Positions 33,073 to 42,127 of a DNA stretch of 64,000 nt are shown here, one piece after another. Origin of the DNA: Lactobacillus sp. ESL0679. GTDB lineage: Bacteria > Bacillota > Bacilli > Lactobacillales > Lactobacillaceae. The first letter of the stretch is position 1. Every line of letters begins with the position of its first letter. The stretch lies in assembly GCF_029433515.1 (NCBI RefSeq), contig NZ_JAQTIG010000007.1, positions 52,815 to 116,814 of the forward strand, in the 5' to 3' direction. A model generated the notes under the pieces. The model was given only the letters and a program-made list of their open reading frames with translations. It had not been told where the DNA came from and made no database searches. The translations under genes were made by a program, and so were the position numbers.

Positions 33073-33771
33073 ATGGAAGAACCAATGTACATCAAAATTC
33101 ATAATCAGATTAAACGCGACATTGAAAATCACGTCTATCGTGTTGGCAGCAGGATCCCTGCCGAGCGGCAATTGGCGCTAAAGTTTGGCGTGTCCCGCAT
33201 GACGCTGCGACAGGCGATTAAGACCTTAGAGGATGAGGGGATTTTAGAGCGTCGCCTTGGCAGTGGTACTTATGTTGCCAGCCAGAAGGTCCAAGAGAAA
33301 ATGTCGGGTATTATGTCGTTCACCGAGATTACCCATGCTAACGGGCAGACACCATCAAGTAAGTTAATTTCCTATCATATTGGTAAACCATCTTTGTCAG
33401 AAAAAGAGCGGCTGAACCTCGCCGATAGTGAAGAAATTTTGCGGATGGAACGGATTCGTTATGCCGATGAGGTGCCGATATGTTATGAAGTGGTTACTAT
33501 TCCATATCGCTTAATTCAAAAAATGTCTAAATCTGATATTTCTTCGCACCTATACCAAACTTTAGCCAAAAGCGGCTATGAAGTTGGCCGGGTAACCGAG
33601 CATATTTCGGCTGCGGTTGCTAACGAAAATGCGGCGCGCTTATTAGATGCTCGCAAGGGCGAGGCCTTAATTACAAGGTTGCAGGTAACGGAACTAACAA
33701 CTGGTGAGCCGTTTGAATACACGCGAGCTAGCTATGTTGCTGATCGGTTCGAATTTACCTTTTCAAAATAA
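33073..33771 (+). CDS. GntR/HutC-family transcriptional regulator (NagR/YvoA-like)
   Basis: A winged helix (PAERQLALKFGVSRMTLRQA) and a UTRA domain give a 232-residue protein resembling NagR/YvoA, the regulator of amino-sugar use. The start is ATG at 33073, since GGAGGAG immediately upstream would otherwise be inside the coding region. No adjacent sugar genes reveal its regulon. Confidence 0.87.
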   Translation: MEEPMYIKIHNQIKRDIENHVYRVGSRIPAERQLALKFGVSRMTLRQAIKTLEDEGILERRLGSGTYVASQKVQEKMSGIMSFTEITHANGQTPSSKLISYHIGKPSLSEKERLNLADSEEILRMERIRYADEVPICYEVVTIPYRLIQKMSKSDISSHLYQTLAKSGYEVGRVTEHISAAVANENAARLLDARKGEALITRLQVTELTTGEPFEYTRASYVADRFEFTFSK

Positions 33772-33776
33772 AATAA

Positions 33777-33812
33777 AACTCTGAATTAACAAAAGTTAGT
33801 TCAGAGTTTTTT
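33777..33812 (+). terminator. Bidirectional terminator
   Basis: AACTCTGAA (33777-33785) pairs with TTCAGAGTT (33800-33808), then TTTT. It lies between convergent genes. Confidence 0.8.
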
Positions 33813-33814
33813 AA

Positions 33815-34201
33815 TTATTTCAAGTCTTCTTTGATTTTACTAGTTGAAATTCCGGGAGTGCGGGGTAAATAGACAACCTTGCAATATGGCTTGAGAAAGT
33901 CGAATTTACCTTCCCAGTCATTGCCCATGACGAAGGTATCAATGTCGTAGTTTTGAACATCACTAATTTTTTGTTTCCAACCGTCTTCTGGGATGACCTT
34001 GTCAACGTAGCGAATTGCTTCCAAAATGTATTTGCGTTCGGCATAATTATTGTAAGATTCCTTGTGCTTTTGCAGTTGGTTAAATTCATCAGTTGAAAGG
34101 CCAACAATTAAGTAGTCTCCCATTTCCTTTGCCCGTTTGAGCAGGCGAACATGTCCGTAGTGCAGTAAATCAAATGTGCCGTAAGTAATAACTTTTTTCA
34201 T
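33815..34201 (-). CDS. tagD: Glycerol-3-phosphate cytidylyltransferase
   Basis: A 128-residue nucleotidyltransferase. TYGTFDLLHYGHVRLLKRA contains the HxGH motif, and GISTSKI near the end is the second signature. It makes CDP-glycerol for poly(glycerol-phosphate) wall teichoic acid. It is divergent from tagA at 34330, which supports a teichoic-acid role. The length is normal. Confidence 0.93.
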   Translation of the reverse strand: MKKVITYGTFDLLHYGHVRLLKRAKEMGDYLIVGLSTDEFNQLQKHKESYNNYAERKYILEAIRYVDKVIPEDGWKQKISDVQNYDIDTFVMGNDWEGKFDFLKPYCKVVYLPRTPGISTSKIKEDLK

Positions 34202-34329
34202 TTTGTAAACGCTCCTATTTGTGCAGTCGCCGTAATCGTATCATATTTATAGTATATAAGTTAAAACATATCCCGCAAGGCCTAATTGTTTGCTAAAATA
34301 AGATTAAAAGTGCTCTAGGAGGCTGACAA

Positions 34330-35061
34330 TTGAGTAAAGTAAACGTTTTAGGGATTGACTTCGATAACAAAAGTTTCACCCAATTTCAAAATGAATTTAT
34401 TGGTCGGATTAATACCCACCAGTCAACTTTTGTTGTTACTGCTAATCCCGAGATTGTAATGGCGGCGAATGAAAATCCTGAATTTATGAAAATCCTGAAT
34501 TTTGATGCTGATTACATTACACCCGATGGTATTGGAATTGTGAAGGCAGCTAAAATGTTACGCACACCGCTGAAGGAGCGGGTAACGGGTTATGATTTGT
34601 TTGTATGGCTGATGAGGCTCGCTAACGATCGCAACTTGCGGGTATATTTAATTGGTGCTAAACCGAACGTTATACATGCTATCCAGGAAAAAATCGCCCA
34701 TGAATATTCGGGAATTCAATTAGTTGGGGCTGAAAATGGCTATTTTAACGAAGACCTGGAAGTTATAGCTTATCAGATTGAACGGACAGAACCTGACTTA
34801 GTGTTTGCTGCATTGGGTTCCCCGCGGCAGGAAAAGCTGTTGTCCATTTTGCGGAAAAATTTGCTACCCGCACTAATGATGGGAGTTGGCGGCAGCTTCG
34901 ATGTCTTTTCAGGAGCTGTTAAAAGAGCACCATTATTTTGGCAGCACGCCCATCTTGAGTGGTTTTACCGCTTAGTTAAAAACCCGAGCCGCTTTAAACG
35001 GATGATGGCTTTGCCTAAATTTGTCCACGAAATTCACGAAGAAAAAAAGGAAAAGAAGTAA
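34330..35061 (+). CDS. tagA: WecG/TagA-family N-acetylmannosaminyltransferase
   Basis: A 243-residue GT26-family glycosyltransferase. TANPEIVMAANENPEF, YITPDGIGIVKAAK and LGSPRQEK are family motifs. TagA adds ManNAc to undecaprenyl-PP-GlcNAc to form the teichoic-acid linkage unit at the inner membrane face. The start is TTG at 34330, with AGGAGG upstream. A glycosyltransferase gene follows after one base. Confidence 0.9.
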   Translation: MSKVNVLGIDFDNKSFTQFQNEFIGRINTHQSTFVVTANPEIVMAANENPEFMKILNFDADYITPDGIGIVKAAKMLRTPLKERVTGYDLFVWLMRLANDRNLRVYLIGAKPNVIHAIQEKIAHEYSGIQLVGAENGYFNEDLEVIAYQIERTEPDLVFAALGSPRQEKLLSILRKNLLPALMMGVGGSFDVFSGAVKRAPLFWQHAHLEWFYRLVKNPSRFKRMMALPKFVHEIHEEKKEKK

Positions 35062-35062
35062 C

Positions 35063-36160
35063 ATGAAAGTTTTGCATGTCAACGCAGGTCTGGAAGCAGG
35101 CGGAGGGTTGACGCATATTGTTAACTTATTAACGGAAGCCAAAAGAGAGGGCGAAGATTTTACTTTGCTTTGCCTTGCCGAAGGCCCAGTTGCCCAAGCC
35201 GCACGAGAAGCGAACTTGCGAGTTGCGGTACTTGGAATTAATAGCCGCTACGATGTGGCAAGTCTTGGTAAACTTGCTGCCTTTATTAATGATGGCAATT
35301 ATGACATTGTCCATACTCACGGGGCGCGAGCTAACTTGTTCTTGGCATTAATCCGGCGCAAACTCGGCGCTAAGTGGTGCGTGACGGTCCATTCCGACCC
35401 TTACCTTGACTTTGCTGATCGCGGTATGCTGGGCAAGTTGTTCACGGCGGCTAATCTTTATGCACTTAGAAAAAGTGACTGTGTGTTTGCCGTAACCAAA
35501 ACCTTTGCCAACTTACTTGTGCATAAGGCGCATGTTAATCAAAATAAAGTCCATGTTATCTACAACGGCATTTTCTTTCATCAAGATAGTGAAATTCCGG
35601 CCAAATATCCCGAAGCAACATTTAATATAATTAACGTTGCACGCGTAGAAAAGGTCAAGGGTCAGGACTTATTATTGCGAGCTTTGAAAAATTTAAATAA
35701 TGCCAATGTTCATTTGTTTATTGCTGGCGATGGCTCGCAAATGGCAACGTTAAAGGATTTAGTGCAAAAACTAGATTTGGGTCCGCAAGTGACTTTTCAA
35801 GGCTTCATGACGCAAAAGCAACTGCAAAATTTATATCGGCGGATGGATTTGGCAGTTTTGACGTCGTATTCAGAAAGTTTCCCCTTAGTTCTGCTCGAAG
35901 CCTGTGATAATCTAGTGCCGCTGTTATCCACCGATGTTGGTGATATTGAAATGATGATTCCGGATCAAGATAGTGGCTTTATAGCTAAGGTCGGAGACCT
36001 TAGCTCAATTACAAATGCTTTGCGTCAGGCAGTTGCTACACCTAAAAACGAATTAGAAGAAATGGCTATTCGCGAAAAAGCTTATATTACCGAACATTTT
36101 TCTGTTGCAAACCAGTTAGAAGCTATTATTCAAGAATATCAGGCAGTAATTAAACGCTAA
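35063..36160 (+). CDS. GT4-family glycosyltransferase
   Basis: A 365-residue GT-B enzyme with MKVLHVNAGLEAGGGLTHIV at the N-terminus (donor/acceptor loop) and a C-terminal glycosyltransferase group 1 domain (NVARVEKVKGQDLLLRAL, then TSYSESFPLVLLEA with the EX7E-type glutamates). ATG at 35063 is favoured. An in-frame upstream start would overlap tagA heavily. Coupling to tagA suggests it acts on wall teichoic acid or another wall glycan; the sugar is unknown. Confidence 0.85.
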   Translation: MKVLHVNAGLEAGGGLTHIVNLLTEAKREGEDFTLLCLAEGPVAQAAREANLRVAVLGINSRYDVASLGKLAAFINDGNYDIVHTHGARANLFLALIRRKLGAKWCVTVHSDPYLDFADRGMLGKLFTAANLYALRKSDCVFAVTKTFANLLVHKAHVNQNKVHVIYNGIFFHQDSEIPAKYPEATFNIINVARVEKVKGQDLLLRALKNLNNANVHLFIAGDGSQMATLKDLVQKLDLGPQVTFQGFMTQKQLQNLYRRMDLAVLTSYSESFPLVLLEACDNLVPLLSTDVGDIEMMIPDQDSGFIAKVGDLSSITNALRQAVATPKNELEEMAIREKAYITEHFSVANQLEAIIQEYQAVIKR

Positions 36161-36236
36161 AACTATTGCTTATAATCATCTGAATGTCTATAATTAAGAA
36201 CAAAAATATTAGTGAAAAAATTAATAAGGGGATAAA

Positions 36237-37715
36237 ATGTTTTATCAAGAATTAGATCAAGATGATTCTTTGGTTTTGCATACAGACTTGTATGAATTAA
36301 ATATGATGTACACCTACTTCAAAGAAGGCATTGCTGACCGTAATGCTGTTTTTGAAGCTTTTTATCGCACTGAACCATTTGGTAACGGTTATTCAGTATT
36401 TGCTGGGCTAGAGCATGTTATCATGTACTTGAAAAATTTGAAATTTAAGGAAAGTGACCTTCAATATTTGAAGGAAGAAGTTGGCTACGATGATGATTTT
36501 ATTGATTATTTGCGCCACTTCGAATTTAAATTGAGCGTGCGCTCAATGCGTGAAGGTGAAATTGTCTTTGCCAATGAGCCGCTTGTTCAAGTTGAGGGCC
36601 CACTAGCTCAATGTCAATTAGTTGAAACGACAATTTTAAATATTATTAACTTTCAAACTTTGCTGGCAACTAAAGCTGCACGAGTTAAATTAGCTGTTCA
36701 GGGCGATGGTGTAATGGAATTTGGTAGTCGGCGCGCGCAAGAAGCCGACGCTGCTATTTGGGGAACACGTGCCGCTTACATTGGTGGCTTTGACTCTACT
36801 AGTAATGTCCGTGCCGGTAAATTATTTGGTATTCCTGTTTCTGGAACGCATGCCCACTCACTAGTTGAAGCCTTTGGCAGCGAGTACGAGGGCTTTAAAG
36901 CCTATGCCGAAACACACAAAGATTGTGTCTTTTTGGTTGATACTTACGATACGGTGCGCAGCGGTGTTCCTAATGCCATTCGGGTTGCTAACGAAATGGG
37001 CGATAAGATTAATTTTCAAGGTGTGCGCATTGATTCTGGTGACCTTGCTTACATTTCTAAACAAGTACGTAAGGAATTAGATGATGCTGGTTATCCGAAT
37101 GCCAAAATTTTTGCTTCTAATGACCTTGATGAAACAACGATCACCAGCTTAAAGATGCAAGGTGCTAAAATTGATGTCTGGGGAATTGGTACCAAGTACA
37201 TTACCGCTTTTGATCAGCCCGCGCTTGGTGCTGTCTATAAGCTGGTATCAATGGCAGATGAGCACGGTCAGATGCATGACACGCTCAAGATTTCTTCAAA
37301 TGCAATTAAGGTTTCAAATCCAGGAAAAAAGCAAGTTTGGCGGATTTCAGCTAATCGGAAAAAGAAGAATGAGGGTGACTGGATTGCTCGCAGCGGCGTT
37401 GATCCACGCAAGTTTGATTCATTATACATGTTCCACCCGCAGTACACTTATATCAATAAGATTGTGACTGATTACACGGCTGAGCCGCTATTGAAGGACA
37501 TCTTCAAGGACGGCAAGCTTGTTTATGACCAACCTAAATTAATTGATATTAAAAAATTCTGCACCCAAAACCTTGATGGTTTGTGGGATGAATACAAGCG
37601 GATGCTTAATCCGCAGGAGTATCCGATTGACTTGTCACAAGACTTATACGATAGCAAGATGAATTTAATTAAAGATATTCGTCAAAAAATTACCGAAAGG
37701 AATGCAGCTAAATGA
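36237..37715 (+). CDS. pncB: Nicotinate phosphoribosyltransferase
   Basis: A 492-residue enzyme of NAD salvage that converts nicotinate and PRPP to nicotinate mononucleotide. [18 protein letters not shown] at the N-terminus, [17 protein letters not shown] near residue 160 and [14 protein letters not shown] near 263 are conserved motifs. Its last four bases overlap the nadE start, so the two are translationally coupled. Confidence 0.95.
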   Translation: MFYQELDQDDSLVLHTDLYELNMMYTYFKEGIADRNAVFEAFYRTEPFGNGYSVFAGLEHVIMYLKNLKFKESDLQYLKEEVGYDDDFIDYLRHFEFKLSVRSMREGEIVFANEPLVQVEGPLAQCQLVETTILNIINFQTLLATKAARVKLAVQGDGVMEFGSRRAQEADAAIWGTRAAYIGGFDSTSNVRAGKLFGIPVSGTHAHSLVEAFGSEYEGFKAYAETHKDCVFLVDTYDTVRSGVPNAIRVANEMGDKINFQGVRIDSGDLAYISKQVRKELDDAGYPNAKIFASNDLDETTITSLKMQGAKIDVWGIGTKYITAFDQPALGAVYKLVSMADEHGQMHDTLKISSNAIKVSNPGKKQVWRISANRKKKNEGDWIARSGVDPRKFDSLYMFHPQYTYINKIVTDYTAEPLLKDIFKDGKLVYDQPKLIDIKKFCTQNLDGLWDEYKRMLNPQEYPIDLSQDLYDSKMNLIKDIRQKITERNAAK

Positions 37716-38542
37716 GACCACTGCAAAAAGAAATAATTGCTTACGAGCACGTGTTGCCAGAGATTGACCCCCAAACAGAAATTAGGCGATCTGTTGACTT
37801 CTTAAAAGATTATTTAAAGGCGAATCCCTTTTTAAAATCTTATGTGCTAGGGATTTCTGGCGGTCAAGATTCTACTTTGACGGGAAAATTAACGCAAATG
37901 GCAATTAGTGAATTACGCGCAGAAACTGGCGATAATTCTTACCAATTTATTGCTGTGCGCCTGCCTTATGGCGTTCAAGCTGATGCCCAAGATGCAGCTG
38001 ATGCCGTGGCTTTCCAACAGCCAGATCAGGACTTGATTGTTAATATTAAGCCGGGAGTTGATGCGACTGTTGCCAGTTTAGAAGCAGCTGGGCAGACAAT
38101 TACGGATTTTAATAAAGGCAACATTAAAGCGCGGGAACGGATGATTGTCCAGTATGCAATTGCTGGTGCTCATAATGGCGCCGTAGTCGGTACCGATCAT
38201 GCCGCCGAAAACTTTAGCGGCTTTTATACCAAATATGGTGATGGTGCTGCGGATGTGACGCCGTTGTTCCGGTTAGATAAGCGGCAAGGCAAGCAGATGC
38301 TTGAAGCATTGGGCTGTCCTAAGCATCTTTATCTAAAAACGCCAACTGCTGATTTGGAAGAAGACCGCCCGTCGTTACCTGATGAAAAGGCGCTGGGCGT
38401 CACTTATAATGAAGTCGATGACTACTTAGAAGGTCGCACGATTTCAGAAGCTGCTGCGAAGCAGATTGAAGCACTGTGGTTAAAGAGTGAGCATAAACGG
38501 CACTTGCCTGTAACTGTGTTCGATGATTTTTATCAAAAATAA
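37712..38542 (+). CDS. nadE: NH3-dependent NAD synthetase
   Basis: A 276-residue enzyme that amidates nicotinate adenine dinucleotide to NAD. The P-loop [15 protein letters not shown] is near residue 46, and [20 protein letters not shown] is the second conserved region. It lacks a glutaminase domain, so ammonia is the donor. It completes salvage with pncB; the middle step (nadD) is elsewhere. Confidence 0.95.
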   Translation: MRPLQKEIIAYEHVLPEIDPQTEIRRSVDFLKDYLKANPFLKSYVLGISGGQDSTLTGKLTQMAISELRAETGDNSYQFIAVRLPYGVQADAQDAADAVAFQQPDQDLIVNIKPGVDATVASLEAAGQTITDFNKGNIKARERMIVQYAIAGAHNGAVVGTDHAAENFSGFYTKYGDGAADVTPLFRLDKRQGKQMLEALGCPKHLYLKTPTADLEEDRPSLPDEKALGVTYNEVDDYLEGRTISEAAAKQIEALWLKSEHKRHLPVTVFDDFYQK

Positions 38543-38544
38543 AA

Positions 38545-38570
38545 AGGTCGCTAGCTAGCGGCTTTTTTGT
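38545..38570 (+). terminator. Terminator after nadE
   Basis: A compact CGCTAGCTAGCG palindrome within GTCGC/GCGGC, followed by TTTTTT. Confidence 0.65.
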
Positions 38571-38668
38571 TACGCTAATATTACATTGTGTAACAAAAAT
38601 GTAATATTTTTGTATAATTTTGGTAAAAATCTGTTATACTATCCTTAATAAATAAAGGAGGTATTCTT

Positions 38669-39223
38669 ATGAAAAACAAATATATTTTACTAGTAGTAGC
38701 TGCAACTTTGGCAAGTAGTGGCTTAACAGCGGTCAGCCCAGTTGCTGCAGCAGTTAAACCGGCACAGGAGACTACTCAAGATAACAGTAATTACATTACG
38801 ACTTATCCTAATAAGTTGCGCGGCACTTGGTATTATTATGATGGTAAAAAGTTGTGTAAAGAAGTTATCGGCAAAAAGACAATAACGGATTACCGTAGTG
38901 GTAAAAAATTCTCTCATCTTATCTTGCATGCTTATGTTGCTCATGACCCGGCAACAATGGATAAAACAGAGCTTGCCCGTACTAAGAACTGGGTAACTGC
39001 AGAAAAGAGAAAGTTACAAGGGCTTAGCTGGGTCGGCATTCATGGCTGGAGTGATGCAGCTGGTGCCGGCAACTTTATCAATGTTTCGCAATTAAAGGGA
39101 CACAAAGTTCTAACAAGTGCTTATGGTGCAGGCGTTTGGGCCGATTATCATGCTTATAAAACGCCAAAATTAGCTAAAAAATTACAGAAGAAGCACTATC
39201 ATCAATTTTCATATCTGCAATAA
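38669..39223 (+). CDS. Secreted hypothetical protein
   Basis: A 184-residue protein with a signal peptide (about 1-28, ending PVAAAV). The mature part begins near NKLRGTWYYYDGKKL, a segment common to lactobacillus secreted proteins of unknown role. It contains one cysteine, many Tyr and His, and no SLAP or LPXTG anchor. AAGGAGG precedes the ATG, and TATACT near 38634 may be its -10. I cannot assign a function. Confidence 0.75.
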   Translation: MKNKYILLVVAATLASSGLTAVSPVAAAVKPAQETTQDNSNYITTYPNKLRGTWYYYDGKKLCKEVIGKKTITDYRSGKKFSHLILHAYVAHDPATMDKTELARTKNWVTAEKRKLQGLSWVGIHGWSDAAGAGNFINVSQLKGHKVLTSAYGAGVWADYHAYKTPKLAKKLQKKHYHQFSYLQ

Positions 39224-39335
39224 TTTTGCTTTTGCAATTGTATCAAACTGCCAGTTTTTATTTTAATAATTATTAGAATCTAAGCATTAAAACGCGTAAA
39301 ATAGCAATAATTATTTAAATAAAGGAGCAATATTG

Positions 39336-39929
39336 ATGAAAGAACTTTACTTGATGCGTCATGGTGAAACTGTATTTAACAAGCGCAAGTTAATTCAGGG
39401 AGCTGTTGACTCGCCTTTAACGGCAGACGGCATTAAAATGGCACAAAAAATGGGCGCATACTTGAAAAAACAAGGCTTAACCTTTGATCATGCGTATACA
39501 TCAACGCAAGAGCGGGCAAGCGATACACTGGAACTAGTGACCAAGCAGCCTTATGAGCGGTTAAAGGGACTCAAAGAATGGGATTTTGGCTTGTTTGAAG
39601 CGCAACCGCAATACCTGTTGCCCAAGTTTACTTTTAAAGATCCAGCCGAAGCCAGCTTTTTTGTACCGTACGGTGGTGAGTCAACGCAGCAGGTGATGGC
39701 GCGAATGCAAAAGACGCTTAGTAAGATTATGGCTCGTCCAAAGCATCAGCGAGTGTTAGTGGTTAGTCATGGATTAGCGATGTGGATGTTTTTGGCTAAT
39801 TTTATGTCGTTTGCAGAAATGGCAGAAAAAGTTAAAGATATGCCTAATTGTTGCGTCCTGCGACTTGGATACGATGCTGGCAAATTTACATTTGAGCAGA
39901 TAATTGATGTGCGTAATTTACCAGAATAG
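39336..39929 (+). CDS. Histidine-phosphatase (phosphoglycerate mutase-like) protein, copy 1
   Basis: A histidine phosphatase of 197 residues. LMRHGETVFNKRK carries the RHG catalytic histidine, TSTQERASDTLE the second arginine, and VVSHGLAM the late histidine. The family includes phosphatases for sugar phosphates and nucleotides. ATG at 39336 is used; a TTG three bases earlier is possible. A paralogue lies at 41232, after one intervening gene; the first 100 residues of the two are very close. Confidence 0.88.
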   Translation: MKELYLMRHGETVFNKRKLIQGAVDSPLTADGIKMAQKMGAYLKKQGLTFDHAYTSTQERASDTLELVTKQPYERLKGLKEWDFGLFEAQPQYLLPKFTFKDPAEASFFVPYGGESTQQVMARMQKTLSKIMARPKHQRVLVVSHGLAMWMFLANFMSFAEMAEKVKDMPNCCVLRLGYDAGKFTFEQIIDVRNLPE

Positions 39930-39935
39930 TTAAAA

Positions 39936-39970
39936 TAAGCGTTACTAGTTATTGCTAGCAATGCTTTTTT
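39936..39970 (+). terminator. Terminator after histidine phosphatase copy 1
   Basis: An imperfect AAGCGTTACTAG / CTAGCAATGCTT hairpin, followed by T residues. Confidence 0.65.
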
Positions 39971-40070
39971 AGTTAAAAGCATAAATTCTTGCTTGACCAG
40001 AAAAATTCGTGTATTGTGTTATTCATGTAAAGCTTACAAAAAGTAAGTAAAAAGAAAGAACAGGAAGAAC

Positions 40071-41135
40071 ATGGTACGAATAAACGACGAATTAATTTTT
40101 GGCTTGGATTCGTTTGGCGATGTGCCAGATGATCCAGCAACTAATCAGCCGGTGACTTACGGTAAGGCCCTCCAGCAGATTATCAAGGAAGCTAAATTAG
40201 CTGATGACTTGGGGATTGATGTAATTGCTTTAGGCGAACACCACCGACCAGAATATGCTATTTCTAGTCCTGAAATTATGTTGGCGGCGATTGCTAGTGT
40301 AACTAAGAGAATTAAGCTGAGTACTGGGGTAACGGTTTTAAGTTCGGATGACCCAGTGCGTGTTTATGAGCGCTTTGCAACTCTGGATAATATTTCGGGT
40401 GGCCGTGCTCAAGTCATGCTTGGGCGCGGCTCATTTACTGAATCCTTTCCGCTATTTGGCTATGACTTAAATGATTATAACGAATTATTTGAAGAAAAGG
40501 TTGCCATGTTTAACGAATTACGTGAGGGTAAACCGGTAACTTGGGAAAGTGAATACACACAGAATTTAAATAATGTCGAAATTTACCCTAAGATTACAGG
40601 CCACAAGCTAGACACTTACATTGGTGTTGGCGGTACGCCAAGTTCTGTTATTCGGGCAGCACGCTACGGCTTCCCAGTAATTATGGCAATTATTGGTGGC
40701 GATCCAGCAAGATTTCGGCCATATGTTGACTTATATAATGCCGCAGCTGCGCAATATCACAATCCGCAACATTCGTTGGGGATACATTCACATGGGGTAA
40801 TTGCGGAAACTGATGAAGAAGCGTATGAGATTGGTTGGAAATATTTGCGGCGCTCAATGGATCGGATTGGTGCAGATCGTGGTTGGCCACCGATGACCAA
40901 GGAACACTTTGATTATGAAATCCAAACTGGTTCTTACTATATTGGTACTCCTGAACATGTGGCCCATAAGATTGCCGACAAAATGACGCAAGTCGGCGTT
41001 AAGCGATTTGACTTTATTTATGGTGCTGGTGGTCAAACTGCTACTATGCGAGAAAACATTTTACGTTTATATGGACAAAAGGTTGTGCCGATGGTTAAGG
41101 ATTTGCTTAATTCTGGCGCTTATCAATTTAAATAA
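40071..41135 (+). CDS. LLM-class flavin-dependent oxidoreductase (luciferase-like)
   Basis: A 354-residue bacterial-luciferase-like TIM barrel. VIALGEHHRPEYAISSPEIM near residue 60 and MLGRGSFTESFP near 122 are characteristic of the LLM group seen in lactobacilli. It should bind FMN or F420-like flavin; the substrate is unknown. It stands alone between the two histidine-phosphatase paralogues. Confidence 0.88.
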   Translation: MVRINDELIFGLDSFGDVPDDPATNQPVTYGKALQQIIKEAKLADDLGIDVIALGEHHRPEYAISSPEIMLAAIASVTKRIKLSTGVTVLSSDDPVRVYERFATLDNISGGRAQVMLGRGSFTESFPLFGYDLNDYNELFEEKVAMFNELREGKPVTWESEYTQNLNNVEIYPKITGHKLDTYIGVGGTPSSVIRAARYGFPVIMAIIGGDPARFRPYVDLYNAAAAQYHNPQHSLGIHSHGVIAETDEEAYEIGWKYLRRSMDRIGADRGWPPMTKEHFDYEIQTGSYYIGTPEHVAHKIADKMTQVGVKRFDFIYGAGGQTATMRENILRLYGQKVVPMVKDLLNSGAYQFK

Positions 41136-41231
41136 TCTAATAGCCAACAAAATAGGCCTTGTATGGCTATTTTAGGATTGTTAAAATATGTAAATAGAAA
41201 TATCTACTGGTTTTGACAAGAGAGAATTAAA

Positions 41232-41822
41232 ATGAAAGATTTGTATTTAATGCGTCATGGCGAAACGATTTTTAATCAACGCAAGTTAGTTCAAGGTGCA
41301 GTTGACTCACCATTGACTGCAGCTGGAATTAAGGATGCCGCTAAAATGGGCGCGTACCTTAAGCAGCAAGGATTAACCTTTGACCACGCATTCGCCTCAA
41401 CGCAAGAGCGAGCAAGTGATACTTTGGAATTAGTGACTAAGCAGCCGTATGAGCGGCTAAAAGGACTAAAGGAATGGGACTTTGGCTTGTTTGAGGCCCA
41501 GCCAGAATATTTATTGCCCAAATTTGTTTTTACTGATGCTGGTCAAGCTGACTTTTTTGTTCCTTATGGTGGCGAAGCCGCAGTGCAGGTCATGGATAGA
41601 ATGGATAAGACAATTAGCCAAATCATGGCGAAGACTGATAATCAACGGGTACTAGTTGTTAGTCATGGTGCGGCTATTTTAATGTTTTTAGTTAAGTGGA
41701 TGACGAGTACAGAGATAGTTAAAATTAAGGATTTGCCCAATTGCACTGTGCTGCATTTTACTTATAATACTGCTACTGGCAAGTTTGCTTTTGTGGAAAT
41801 GTTTGAGCCACATAAATTATAG
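41232..41822 (+). CDS. Histidine-phosphatase (phosphoglycerate mutase-like) protein, copy 2
   Basis: A 196-residue paralogue of the protein at 39336 with the same RHG (LMRHGETIFNQRK), TQERASDTLE and VVSHGAAI motifs. The N-terminal half is almost the same, while the C-terminal third has diverged, notably where copy 1 has LANFMSF and this has VKWMTST. The two may therefore act on different phosphorylated substrates. Confidence 0.88.
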   Translation: MKDLYLMRHGETIFNQRKLVQGAVDSPLTAAGIKDAAKMGAYLKQQGLTFDHAFASTQERASDTLELVTKQPYERLKGLKEWDFGLFEAQPEYLLPKFVFTDAGQADFFVPYGGEAAVQVMDRMDKTISQIMAKTDNQRVLVVSHGAAILMFLVKWMTSTEIVKIKDLPNCTVLHFTYNTATGKFAFVEMFEPHKL

Positions 41823-41916
41823 TTAAACTTTTAAAAACCAAATATTTGGCTAAAAATTGTTGTAAACTTTTTTGAAAAGGCTTTTTCGCCTAGAAATGTT
41901 TTGTTATAATTAAGAA

Positions 41917-42100
41917 ATCGAACAAGAACTAAAAAGTTTTGTGGGCAGTAACTGTTTTTGAATGTACGACTTATACTTAATAGTTAAGGTAGCGCTATTG
42001 AGTAATAATTTTGCAAGAAGAAGCAGTTAGAGAACCCGTAAGGTTCTTCCCAATAGTTCGGAAGTTAAAGAAGTCCTGCAAACTGGCAGGACTTCTTTTT
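41917..42100 (+). ncRNA. Candidate structured RNA of about 185 bases (6S-like or leader RNA)
   Basis: TATAAT (41905-41910) precedes this non-coding stretch, and AGAAGTCCTGC/GCAGGACTTCT (42069-42096) with a T run ends it. Inside, TAACTG (41949-41954) can pair with CAGTTA (42024-42029). ACTTAATAG (41975-41983) pairs with CTATTGAGT (41995-42003) with one G-U pair, and GAACC/GGTTC forms near 42032. The length suits 6S RNA, but a leader attenuator for the next gene is equally possible. The -35 box is unclear. Confidence 0.45.
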
Positions 42101-42127
42101 CTTATATTAGGTTAAGGAGGTATTTTG

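Noticed and set aside
36865..37467. Plus-strand frames in another phase within pncB
   Set aside because: They sit wholly inside a conserved enzyme gene and have no ribosome-binding sites.
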